64,000 nucleotides of DNA from Pedobacter steynii (GTDB lineage Bacteria; Bacteroidota; Bacteroidia; Sphingobacteriales; Sphingobacteriaceae), in the NCBI RefSeq assembly GCF_900103665.1, contig NZ_FNGY01000001.1, positions 806,001-870,000 of the forward strand, written 5' to 3'. Positions 7,891 to 15,258 of the stretch are shown one piece after another. How positions within the stretch are numbered: the stretch's first letter is position 1; every line of letters starts with the position of its first letter. The notes below the pieces were generated by a model. It was not told the DNA's origin. It made no database searches and saw only the letters and a list, made by a program, of their open reading frames with translations. Made by a program: the position numbers and the translations under genes.

Positions 7891-8550
7891 ATGATGAGAA
7901 CTTTCCTTTTAGCCCTGTTGGGCTTCCTGATTTTTAAACCTGCTACCGGCTTCACGCAGGGCTTTACCAATAACGAAAAATCAATTATCCTCTCAGGGGA
8001 TACCGCAACGATGCTGAGGGTCACCCAGATCACCGAAGCCGAAGAGCTGAAGATACTAACCACTGTCTCTACAGACATCAATCCCAAAGACCCCTTAATT
8101 AAGGTGCTCGCAAGGCGCATGTACCTCGCCATGCGGGATGTGACCCGGCCGGGAATAGGAATTGCAGGTCCTCAGGTGGGGGTCAACCGCAACATCATTT
8201 GGGTAAAGCGATATGATAAGGATGGAGAACCTTTTGAATTGTACCTGAATCCAAAGATCAGCTGGAAATCGGAATTGCTGAGAAAGGGCCGAGAAGGGTG
8301 TTTATCTATTCCCGATGCAGTCGGAGACGTGATTCGCCATCATGCCATCAAACTGAATTATTTCGATCAGCAGGGCAAAGCAAAAGAGGAAATTATTGAA
8401 GGCTTTACCGCGGTGATCTTCCAGCATGAAACGGATCACCTGAATGGGATTCTGTTCACAGAAAGGTTAAAAGAACAGGAAACAAAAGCCTATAATTCCC
8501 TCCCCGGACGCCTTGATTTTATGCAGGAGAAGTTATACCTACGGCCCTAA
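7891..8550 (+). CDS. Exported peptide deformylase-like protein
   Basis: A 219-residue protein with all three peptide deformylase motifs: GIGIAGPQVG at residues 88-97 (usual second Ala is Gly), EGCLS with metal ligand C137, and QHETDHLNG with H179, E180 and H183. Cytoplasmic deformylases of about 165-190 residues start close to the domain. Here the domain is preceded by MMRTFLLALLGFLIF and a small-residue stretch, a clear signal peptide, plus a linker of about 35 residues, so export to the periplasm is predicted. I chose the MM start over a GTG 123 bases upstream because it begins the signal peptide. Substrate in the periplasm is unknown. A second, cytosolic deformylase is expected elsewhere in the genome. 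Confidence 0.85.
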   Translation: MMRTFLLALLGFLIFKPATGFTQGFTNNEKSIILSGDTATMLRVTQITEAEELKILTTVSTDINPKDPLIKVLARRMYLAMRDVTRPGIGIAGPQVGVNRNIIWVKRYDKDGEPFELYLNPKISWKSELLRKGREGCLSIPDAVGDVIRHHAIKLNYFDQQGKAKEEIIEGFTAVIFQHETDHLNGILFTERLKEQETKAYNSLPGRLDFMQEKLYLRP

Positions 8551-8670
8551 AAGGCGCCCAGAGGCCCTCCTGGAAGGTTAAATGAGGTCACAAAATCAAC
8601 AAAATGACAGAGATTTAGCAGAAAAAGCGCAATAGAAGCTAAGTTATGTACGTTTATTTCCAAAATAATA

Positions 8671-8678
8671 TATATTTG
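8671..8678 (+). promoter_or_regulatory. Putative -7 element for the histone-like gene
   Basis: TATATTTG matches TAnnTTTG exactly, 23 bases upstream of the ATG, in a very AT-rich stretch. Position suits a single-gene transcript ending at the strong hairpin at 8898-8928. Confidence 0.55.
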
Positions 8679-8701
8679 GCTATAAATTAAATAATCAAAA
8701 C

Positions 8702-8881
8702 ATGGAAAAATTTTCAAAAGTTAAAGAATTACTAGCTTCTGTAGAGGCTGATGCAGAGAAGTTTTATAATGCAGGAAACAGTGCAGCAGGAACAAGAGTA
8801 CGTAAAGCTATGCAGGATTTAAAAGTTCTTGCACAGGAAATCCGTACTGAAGTAACAGAAAAAAAGAACACCGATAAATAA
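8702..8881 (+). CDS. Histone H1-like (Hc1 family) small DNA-binding protein
   Basis: A 59-residue protein that is Lys/Arg- and Glu-rich (MEKFSKVKELLASVEADAE, then GNSAAGTRVRKAMQDLK and QEIRTEVTEKKN). It matches the short Bacteroidota proteins annotated as histone H1 or Hc1, related to the chlamydial nucleoid protein, with the central SAAGTRVRKAMQDLK segment best conserved. It probably binds DNA and helps compact or organise the nucleoid. It is monocistronic, with a good promoter element before it and a 13-bp perfect hairpin 16 bases after its stop. Too short for many gene finders, but coding is convincing from the family match. Confidence 0.88.
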   Translation: MEKFSKVKELLASVEADAEKFYNAGNSAAGTRVRKAMQDLKVLAQEIRTEVTEKKNTDK

Positions 8882-8897
8882 TATCGATTCATTCGAA

Positions 8898-8928
8898 CAT
8901 CAGTAGCCATCACGTATGGCTACTGATG
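8898..8928 (+). terminator. Hairpin terminator after the histone-like gene
   Basis: Perfect 13-bp inverted repeat, CATCAGTAGCCAT and ATGGCTACTGATG, with a 5-base loop, starting 16 bases after the stop codon. It is followed by CTTATT rather than a long T run, so termination efficiency is uncertain. Confidence 0.65.
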
Positions 8929-8968
8929 CTTATTCCCATATCCATTTCCCCAATTTCTCCTCCCAGCT

Positions 8969-9961
8969 ATGTCTTATACAGCCGCCCCAAACAGATATTC
9001 TCAAATGCAATACCGCAGGTGCGGAAAAAGCGGATTAAAATTACCCGCAATCTCTTTAGGTTTATGGCATAATTTCGGACATGTAGATCAGCTGGAGAAT
9101 TGCAGTAATATCTTAAAACTGGCATTTGACAATGGAATCACTCATTTTGACCTTGCCAATAACTATGGCCCGCCTCCGGGATCGGCAGAAGAAAACTTCG
9201 GCAGGTTACTGAAACGGGATTTTGAAGGATACCGGGATGAAATGATCATTTCTTCCAAAGCAGGATATACCATGTGGGATGGGCCTTATGGGGATTGGGG
9301 ATCGAAAAAGTACCTGGTTTCCAGCCTGGATCAAAGCCTGAAACGGATGGGACTGGATTATGTAGATATCTTTTATCACCATCGTCCGGATCCGGAAACA
9401 CCATTGGAGGAAACCATGGCTGCACTGGACCTGATTGTGCGACAGGGGAAAGCCCTATATGTAGGGGTCTCTAATTATCAGGCGGAAGAAGCGGCAAAAG
9501 CCATTCAGATCCTGAAGGATCTTGGAACACCATGTCTGATCCATCAGCCTAAGTATTCTATGTATGAACGCTGGATTGAAGGCGGATTGCTGGATTTACT
9601 GGGCAATGAAGGTGTAGGTTGTATTCCTTTTTCCCCACTCGCTCAGGGAATGCTGACCGATAAATACCTGAAAGATATCCCATCGGATTCCAGAGCGGCA
9701 AAGTCGCACGGCGCATTGCAGCAGGACCAGATTACACCGGGAAAAATCAAACAACTCAATGAGCTGAATGCAATTGCTGCAGGACGAGGCCAGAAACTGG
9801 CCCATATGGCCCTTTCATGGATTCTGAGAGATGAACGTGTAACTTCTGTACTGGTTGGTGCAAGCAAGCCTGAACAACTTGCAGATTCTTTAAAATGCCT
9901 GAATAACATTGTTTTCAGTGCAGAGGAGCTTCAAAAGATCGACCAAATCTTATCTTCTTAG
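8969..9961 (+). CDS. Aldo/keto reductase, YghZ/Gpr type
   Basis: A 330-residue NADP(H)-dependent aldo/keto reductase. The catalytic tetrad is visible: D61 (THFDLANNYG), Y66, K97 (SSKAGY) and H138 (FYHHRPD). The start MSYTAAPNRYSQMQYRRCG and the NNYGPPPGSAEENFG segment match E. coli YghZ, which reduces L-glyceraldehyde 3-phosphate and detoxifies methylglyoxal. Late motifs VTSVLVGASKPEQL bind the cofactor. It is cytoplasmic, followed by yceH after 42 bases. Specificity is inferred from similarity. Confidence 0.9.
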   Translation: MSYTAAPNRYSQMQYRRCGKSGLKLPAISLGLWHNFGHVDQLENCSNILKLAFDNGITHFDLANNYGPPPGSAEENFGRLLKRDFEGYRDEMIISSKAGYTMWDGPYGDWGSKKYLVSSLDQSLKRMGLDYVDIFYHHRPDPETPLEETMAALDLIVRQGKALYVGVSNYQAEEAAKAIQILKDLGTPCLIHQPKYSMYERWIEGGLLDLLGNEGVGCIPFSPLAQGMLTDKYLKDIPSDSRAAKSHGALQQDQITPGKIKQLNELNAIAAGRGQKLAHMALSWILRDERVTSVLVGASKPEQLADSLKCLNNIVFSAEELQKIDQILSS

Positions 9962-10003
9962 CCTAAAATCAAGGAGATTCCGCCTTAATTTTTATCTTTA
10001 GGC

Positions 10004-10657
10004 ATGGAATCTACACAAACTTTGCCCGTATTAAACGCTGAAGAGCTTCGTGTTCTTGGCGTATTGATGGAGAAATCAAAAACGACACCGGAGTATTATC
10101 CAATGACCATCAATGGAATTACTGCGGCCTGTAATCAAAAAACTTCCCGGAAACCTGTCGTCCAGTACGATGAACAAACTGTCGTATTGACACTGGATGT
10201 ACTCAAAAGAAAAGGACTGATTTCTACCGCTACAGGTGGCTCCAGCCGCAGCATAAAATACAAACATAACTTCGCCATTGTCTTCCCGGTAACCCCTCAG
10301 GAGGTGGCCATTCTTTGCTTACTGATGTTAAGGGGACCCCAAACGCCCGGAGAACTGAACACCAATTCCGGCAGGTTATATGAATTTGAATCCTTAGAAG
10401 AAGTACAATCTGTATTGGAGCGTCTTTCTGATGCAGAACAACCTTATATTTTGCAATTGCCAAGGAAAGCCGGACAGAAAGAAATGAGGTATACGCATTT
10501 GCTTGCCGGAACTCCGGATCTCAATCAGGAGGAGCATGAAGAAGAGCATTATAGCAAACCTGCAAGCGAAATCGAAAGCCGGCTGGCAAAAGTAGAGCTG
10601 GAACTGGCCGAAATGAAGGAAGCTTTTGATAAGCTGATGAAAGAACTGATGGGCTAG
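10004..10657 (+). CDS. YceH family protein (UPF0502/DUF480)
   Basis: A 217-residue member of the YceH family: LNAEELRVLGVLMEKSKTT at the start, YYPMTINGITAACNQKTSR, and MLRGPQTPGELNTNS in the second winged-helix domain. The fold is two tandem winged helices (about residues 8-90 and 95-165), followed by a charged C-terminal coiled-coil tail (SRLAKVELELAEMKEAF). The molecular function is unknown; the fold suggests nucleic-acid binding. It has one neighbour on each side on the same strand, with short gaps, so co-transcription with the LprI-like gene is possible. Confidence 0.92.
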   Translation: MESTQTLPVLNAEELRVLGVLMEKSKTTPEYYPMTINGITAACNQKTSRKPVVQYDEQTVVLTLDVLKRKGLISTATGGSSRSIKYKHNFAIVFPVTPQEVAILCLLMLRGPQTPGELNTNSGRLYEFESLEEVQSVLERLSDAEQPYILQLPRKAGQKEMRYTHLLAGTPDLNQEEHEEEHYSKPASEIESRLAKVELELAEMKEAFDKLMKELMG

Positions 10658-10679
10658 TGTTTATCTTAAGAAAATACAA

Positions 10680-11228
10680 ATGAAAATACCCTTACTATTG
10701 GCCATTGGCTTGTTCTCTTTCAGTACAGGCATGGCCCAGGTACCAAGACAAATTAATGAGCAGGATCTGATTAAAATGAAGCTGAAAATCCATAAAACAG
10801 CAGATGATCAGCTGAAAAAATGGATTGCTAAACCTGAAAAGGACAACTATGAGGATAAAGATTTCCTGGAGTTTAAAACAGATACGACCAAAATTGAGCA
10901 GTTCATGAAGCAGCGGCTTGCCATTGATTATTCTACTATGGGAATGGTAGAGGCAGCTTATGATGCAGAACAGGAATATGATGTTTTACTGAACAAGTAT
11001 TATCAGCAGGTGCTCAAAACCCTGCAGGCTAAAGATAAACCCTTACTGGTAGAAGTACAGAAAAACTGGTTAAAATACAGAGATTCAGAACGAAAAATGA
11101 ACCTGCTCCTGACCGAAGACAAATACTCCGGCGGCGGAACCATGCAAAGGATCATACTGGCTTCTGCCTATCTTGAGCTCACTAAAAAACGTGTTTTAGA
11201 ACTGCGGGACTACCTGAGCCGGATTTAA
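10680..11228 (+). CDS. LprI-like (DUF1311) exported protein
   Basis: A 182-residue protein with a signal peptide (MKIPLLLAIGLFSFSTGMAQ, cleavage likely after MAQ). The mature C-terminal half (about residues 85-180) has the LprI/DUF1311 pattern: AEQEYDVLLNKYYQQVLKTL, then VQKNWLKYRDSERKMN, GGGTMQRI and a final LTKKRVLELRDYL. Members are periplasmic or lipid-anchored; one mycobacterial member inhibits lysozyme. No lipobox is present here. The N-terminal part of the mature protein is family-specific and unrecognised. Confidence 0.8.
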   Translation: MKIPLLLAIGLFSFSTGMAQVPRQINEQDLIKMKLKIHKTADDQLKKWIAKPEKDNYEDKDFLEFKTDTTKIEQFMKQRLAIDYSTMGMVEAAYDAEQEYDVLLNKYYQQVLKTLQAKDKPLLVEVQKNWLKYRDSERKMNLLLTEDKYSGGGTMQRIILASAYLELTKKRVLELRDYLSRI

Positions 11229-11336
11229 GCGCTTTTAGCTAAAACCATAGCAAGAGGATGGATGTTATAAGAACTGATCACATCCATCTTAAATTTCTGA
11301 GATCTGCGATTTTATTTAAACATTAAAAATTGAGAT

Positions 11337-13076
11337 ATGTCAAAGAAAGTTGCAGAGCAATTGGTCGATATGCTGATTCAATCAGGTATTAAGCGTATTT
11401 ATGCCGTAACAGGCGATAGTCTGAATGAATTAAACGATGCCGTAAGGCGAAGTCCGGATATCCAGTGGATTCACGTGAGGCATGAAGAAGCGGGTGCTTA
11501 TGCAGCAGCAGCGGAAGCGGAGCTTCATGGCCTGGCCTGCTGCGCAGGTAGTAGTGGTCCAGGTCATGTTCATTTGATCAATGGCCTCTATGATGCACAC
11601 CGCGCTGGTGCCCCGGTTCTGGCCATCGCGTCGACCTGTGCCACCACGGAATTTGGCTCTGGTTATTTCCAGGAAACCAATATCACGAAACTTTTTGACG
11701 ATTGCAGTCATTATAACCAGATCGCAACCACACCTGCCCAATTGCCAAGAATGGCTCAGGCAGCCTTACAACATGCTTTTCATCATAAAGGAGTGGCGGT
11801 ATTGGGGCTGCCGGGGGATGTGAGCAGTATGGATGCAGTAGAGAGCATGTCGGCAGACAGGACCTATTTTTCAAAAGCAATCATCCGGCCTGCAGATGAG
11901 GAGTTAGTGGCGCTTTCCAAACTGATCAATCAGCATAAAAAGATCGCTATATTTTGTGGAATTGGTGCTGCGGAGGCACATGATGAGGTGGTCCGGCTGG
12001 CAGAAATCCTGAAAGCTCCTGTTGGTTATTCTTTCCGTGGCAAAATGAGTATTCAATACGATAACCCTTATGAAGTAGGGATGACGGGCTTATTGGGCTT
12101 GCCTTCCGCTTACCATAGCATGCATGAAAGTGACCTTGTTATCCTGTTGGGCACTGATTTCCCTTACGTTCCTTTTATTCCACAGGACAAGGTCCTGGTT
12201 CAGATTGATACCAGGCCAGAGCGACTGGGCAGGAGGGCAAAGCTGGAAATGGGCTTACATGGTGATATCAAAACGAGTTTAGTGGCTTTAATCCCTTTAC
12301 TGGATGCCAATGACGATGATAGTTTCCTGAATGCACAGCTAAAAGTTTATGAAAAGGTAAAAGAACACCTCCATACTTATGTGGAGGATAAAGGGACAAT
12401 AGATGCCATTCATCCGGAAGCTGTTGCTTTTGAATTGAACAAACTCGCTACAGATGATGCCATTTTTACCGTAGATACCGGAATGTGTTGCGTATGGGGC
12501 TCCAGATATATTGATGCCACGGGTAAGCGTTCGATGCTGGGTTCTTTTAACCATGGGTCTATGGCCAATGCCATGCCTCATGCCATTGGTGCTGCACTTT
12601 CCAGTCCGGACAGACAAGTGGTGGCACTTTGCGGTGATGGCGGGATCTCGATGTTGCTCGGCGATCTGGCGACCATCAGGCAATACAACCTGCCGATTAA
12701 GCTGGTTGTATTTAACAACCGTTCTTTGGGGATGGTGAAACTCGAGATGGAAGTAGCAGGGTTGCCTGATGCGGAAACAGATATGGTAAACCCCGATTTT
12801 GCATTGGTCGCAGAGGCGATGGGAATCAAAGGAATTACGATCAGTGATCCTGAGCATTTGGAACTGCTGTTAAAAGAAGCGTTTCTGCACAATGGACCTG
12901 TATTGGTGAATGTCATGACCGACCCCAATGCACTGGCGATGCCACCAAAAATAGAATTTAAAATGATGAAAGGAATGGCACTGTCCATGACTAAACTCAT
13001 GCTTGGCGGAAAGTTTGATGAAGTGCTGGATACGGTGAAATCCAATTACAAACACCTGAAAAGTATCATTGATTAA
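11337..13076 (+). CDS. poxB: Pyruvate oxidase / pyruvate dehydrogenase (quinone), PoxB-like
   Basis: A 579-residue thiamine-diphosphate enzyme of the acetohydroxyacid synthase-like family. E50 in IHVRHEEAG is the catalytic glutamate that activates the cofactor. The TPP motif runs from CGDGGISMLLGD near residue 430 to the FNNRSLGMVKLEME segment, which is typical for PoxB. The middle FAD domain has IAIFCGIGAAEAH. PoxB oxidises pyruvate to acetate and CO2, passing electrons to quinone at the membrane surface. It stands as a single transcription unit ending at a strong hairpin. Acetolactate synthase is less likely given the start and overall similarity to PoxB. Confidence 0.9.
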   Translation: MSKKVAEQLVDMLIQSGIKRIYAVTGDSLNELNDAVRRSPDIQWIHVRHEEAGAYAAAAEAELHGLACCAGSSGPGHVHLINGLYDAHRAGAPVLAIASTCATTEFGSGYFQETNITKLFDDCSHYNQIATTPAQLPRMAQAALQHAFHHKGVAVLGLPGDVSSMDAVESMSADRTYFSKAIIRPADEELVALSKLINQHKKIAIFCGIGAAEAHDEVVRLAEILKAPVGYSFRGKMSIQYDNPYEVGMTGLLGLPSAYHSMHESDLVILLGTDFPYVPFIPQDKVLVQIDTRPERLGRRAKLEMGLHGDIKTSLVALIPLLDANDDDSFLNAQLKVYEKVKEHLHTYVEDKGTIDAIHPEAVAFELNKLATDDAIFTVDTGMCCVWGSRYIDATGKRSMLGSFNHGSMANAMPHAIGAALSSPDRQVVALCGDGGISMLLGDLATIRQYNLPIKLVVFNNRSLGMVKLEMEVAGLPDAETDMVNPDFALVAEAMGIKGITISDPEHLELLLKEAFLHNGPVLVNVMTDPNALAMPPKIEFKMMKGMALSMTKLMLGGKFDEVLDTVKSNYKHLKSIID

Positions 13077-13091
13077 AGATATCAAGATATC

Positions 13092-13133
13092 AATAATAAG
13101 ACCGGGGAGCAATGGCTTCCCGGTCTTATTATT
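13092..13133. terminator. Strong bidirectional terminator
   Basis: A 19-bp stem (13092-13110 with 13115-13133, one G-T pair) with a 4-base AATG loop. The arms are AATAATAAGACCGGGGAGC and GCTTCCCGGTCTTATTATT, followed by TTT. It lies between the converging poxB and aldo/keto reductase genes, and the A/T-rich ends let it work on both strands. Confidence 0.85.
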
Positions 13134-13142
13134 TTAGATAAG

Positions 13143-13179
13143 ATCCATAAAGGTTGATGTCGTATCCATAAAGGTTGAT
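13143..13179. repeat. Two-copy direct repeat, 21-base period
   Basis: ATCCATAAAGGTTGAT occurs at 13143-13158 and again at 13164-13179, separated by GTCGT. It lies between the shared terminator and the end of the aldo/keto reductase gene. Function unknown; may be a slippage duplication. Confidence 0.8.
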
Positions 13180-13209
13180 ATCATCTGCAGGCAGGATCAA
13201 TAACCGAAA

Positions 13210-14211
13210 CTAGTTGTTGACCATTTTTAAGGCACCTTCACTATAACGTGCACCTGTATTCGGATACTGTTCAATCACTTTCGAAATCGCTTGTAAATCA
13301 GAGTCAGAAAGGTTTACCTCCACAGCCGCTGCATTTTCTTCCAGGTATTTTCTTTTTTTAGTACCCGGAATAGGGATGATCTGATCTCCCTGTGCCAGTA
13401 CCCAGGCAATGGCCAGTTGGGCAGGAGTACAGTTCTTGTCATTTGCCAGTGCAGCAAAATCATTGGATAATGATTTGTTATTTTCCAGGTTCTCCCCACT
13501 ATAACGCGGTAAAGTTTTCCGGAAATCACTTTCATGCAAACTGCTGATGTCTAGGGTATTGATTACCAATCCTCTGGCTAATGGAGAATAAGGAACGAGA
13601 GAAATACCCAGTTCGTTTACGGTATTCATGATTTCGCCTTCCACATCTCTGGTCAATAAGGAATATTCGCTTTGTAAAGCCGCAATAGGATGGATGGCAT
13701 GCGCCTTCCGGATGGAAGCAGCTGAGGCTTCACTTAATCCAAGATAACGCACTTTTCCTTCTTTTACCAGTTCAGCCATTGCGCCTACGGTATCTTCAAT
13801 AGGTACATTCGGATCTACACGGTGTGCATAGTACAAATCAATGGTGTCGATATTTAAGCGTCTGAGGCTATTTTCTACCGCAACTTTGATCCATTTCGGA
13901 GAGCCGTCAAAGTAAGTGCCGTTCACACTGTTTGCCCCTGCTTTTTCATCGGGAAAGCGGAAACCGAATTTGGTGGCAATAAATACTTTATCCCTGTTGG
14001 GAACGAGAACTTTTGAGATCAGTTCTTCGTTCAGACCATTGCCATACATGTCGGCAGTATCCCAAAAGTTAATCCCTAAGTCTAATGATTTATGTAAGGT
14101 TGCAATGCTTTCTGTGTCATCTGTCGGACCATAAGCGAAGCTCATACCCATACATCCCAATCCAATGGCAGATAGTTGTTCTGTTGTCGTTCCTAGATTT
14201 CTGTATTTCAT
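13210..14211 (-). CDS. Aldo/keto reductase (Tas/YajO-like)
   Basis: A 333-residue aldo/keto reductase with the complete tetrad: the D of FWDTADMYG, the Y in the same motif, the K of IATKFGF and the H of YYAHRVDP. The start [19 protein letters not shown] and late [16 protein letters not shown] are standard for this branch, which reduces aldehydes and ketones with NADPH. The gene follows an AraC regulator on the same strand, 79 bases downstream of its stop, so the regulator may control it. It ends at the bidirectional terminator near 13110. Confidence 0.9.
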   Translation of the reverse strand: MKYRNLGTTTEQLSAIGLGCMGMSFAYGPTDDTESIATLHKSLDLGINFWDTADMYGNGLNEELISKVLVPNRDKVFIATKFGFRFPDEKAGANSVNGTYFDGSPKWIKVAVENSLRRLNIDTIDLYYAHRVDPNVPIEDTVGAMAELVKEGKVRYLGLSEASAASIRKAHAIHPIAALQSEYSLLTRDVEGEIMNTVNELGISLVPYSPLARGLVINTLDISSLHESDFRKTLPRYSGENLENNKSLSNDFAALANDKNCTPAQLAIAWVLAQGDQIIPIPGTKKRKYLEENAAAVEVNLSDSDLQAISKVIEQYPNTGARYSEGALKMVNN

Positions 14212-14231
14212 ATCGTTGTTGTTTTATGAAT

Positions 14232-14239
14232 CAAAAGTA
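14232..14239 (-). promoter_or_regulatory. Putative -7 element for the aldo/keto reductase gene
   Basis: Minus-strand TACTTTTG matches TAnnTTTG, 20 bases before the ATG. No -33 element is visible at ideal spacing. If real, the reductase has its own promoter within the 79-base gap after the AraC gene. Confidence 0.45.
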
Positions 14240-14290
14240 CCTGGATATGGGCTTTGCTGTTTATAGGATTCAAACAGATGATTATAATAA

Positions 14291-15199
14291 TCAAACAGTC
14301 ATGCTTCTTGCATCTCCGGGAGTGAGACCGGTTTGTTTTTTGAAAAACTGATTGAAATAAGCAGGGTATTCAAAGCCAAGGCTGTAGGCAACTTCAGCAA
14401 TGTTCCAGTCGGTATGTTGTAACAGGGCCCGGGCCTCTTTGGTAATCCGTTCTGAGATCAGTGTTGTCGTGGTTTTTCCGGTCACTTCCTTTACCGAGCG
14501 GTTCAGGTGGTTGGCATGTACGGATAAACTTTGTGCATAATCGTTGGCTGTTTTTAATCGCAATGCCTCCTCAGGACTGTCGATAGGAAATTGTCTTTCC
14601 AGCAGCTCCATAAAAAGACTGGTAATCCGGCTCGGTGCATTGGCATGTTTTTCAAAGCTTCCTGCCGGCTGCATCTTCATCGCTTCATGGATGATCAGGT
14701 GCAGGTAGTTGCGCAGTAAATCATATTTATGGGTGTATTCAGAGTCCATTTCCAGTACCATTTTTCTGAAAATAGCAGAGAGTTCTTCCTGTTGTACTTC
14801 ATCAATAAAAAAGACGGGATTGCCGCCAATCCTAAACAAAGGGGAGTCCTGAAGGCCATCTTTACGTTCATTTGCATTGACAAAAGCTTCGGTAAACAGG
14901 CAAAACCAGCCTTCCTGTTTTTCCGAAGAGGCTTCCCAGGAATAAGGGACTACCGGATTGGAGAACAAAATAGCAGGGCGGTCGATGGCAATCCATTTGT
15001 CGGCATAATGAAGGATTCCTTCTCCGATAATCAGGGAAACTTTATAAAAATCACGACGGCTATATGGCGTCTGGACCCTGCAAAGGTTACGGGTATAAAC
15101 GTTAAAATGACCTGCTCCGGCATTGTTTAACCGATGACCTGAGGCATTGGCTTGTGGAACGCGCTTATAAAATTCTTCAATGGTTTCCGTATGGTTCAT
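14291..15199 (-). CDS. AraC family transcriptional regulator
   Basis: A 302-residue regulator with an N-terminal cupin-like sensing domain (about residues 20-170) and a C-terminal double helix-turn-helix (about residues 205-302). Recognisable parts are LSVHANHLNRSVKEVTGKT, then NIAEVAYSLGFEYPAYFNQF and a final FFKKQTGLTPGDAR. It likely senses a small molecule and activates a nearby oxidoreductase; the downstream aldo/keto reductase on the same strand is the natural candidate. The ligand is unknown. Confidence 0.9.
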   Translation of the reverse strand: MNHTETIEEFYKRVPQANASGHRLNNAGAGHFNVYTRNLCRVQTPYSRRDFYKVSLIIGEGILHYADKWIAIDRPAILFSNPVVPYSWEASSEKQEGWFCLFTEAFVNANERKDGLQDSPLFRIGGNPVFFIDEVQQEELSAIFRKMVLEMDSEYTHKYDLLRNYLHLIIHEAMKMQPAGSFEKHANAPSRITSLFMELLERQFPIDSPEEALRLKTANDYAQSLSVHANHLNRSVKEVTGKTTTTLISERITKEARALLQHTDWNIAEVAYSLGFEYPAYFNQFFKKQTGLTPGDARSMTV

Positions 15200-15258
15200 T
15201 TTATAAAGTTATAAAATTCAAACAATATGTTTCCCATGAAATGATCATAATCCAGAAA

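Noticed and set aside
12339..12857. Minus-strand 172-residue frame within poxB
   Set aside because: Antisense shadow of a strongly conserved gene; His/Cys-rich low-sense sequence.
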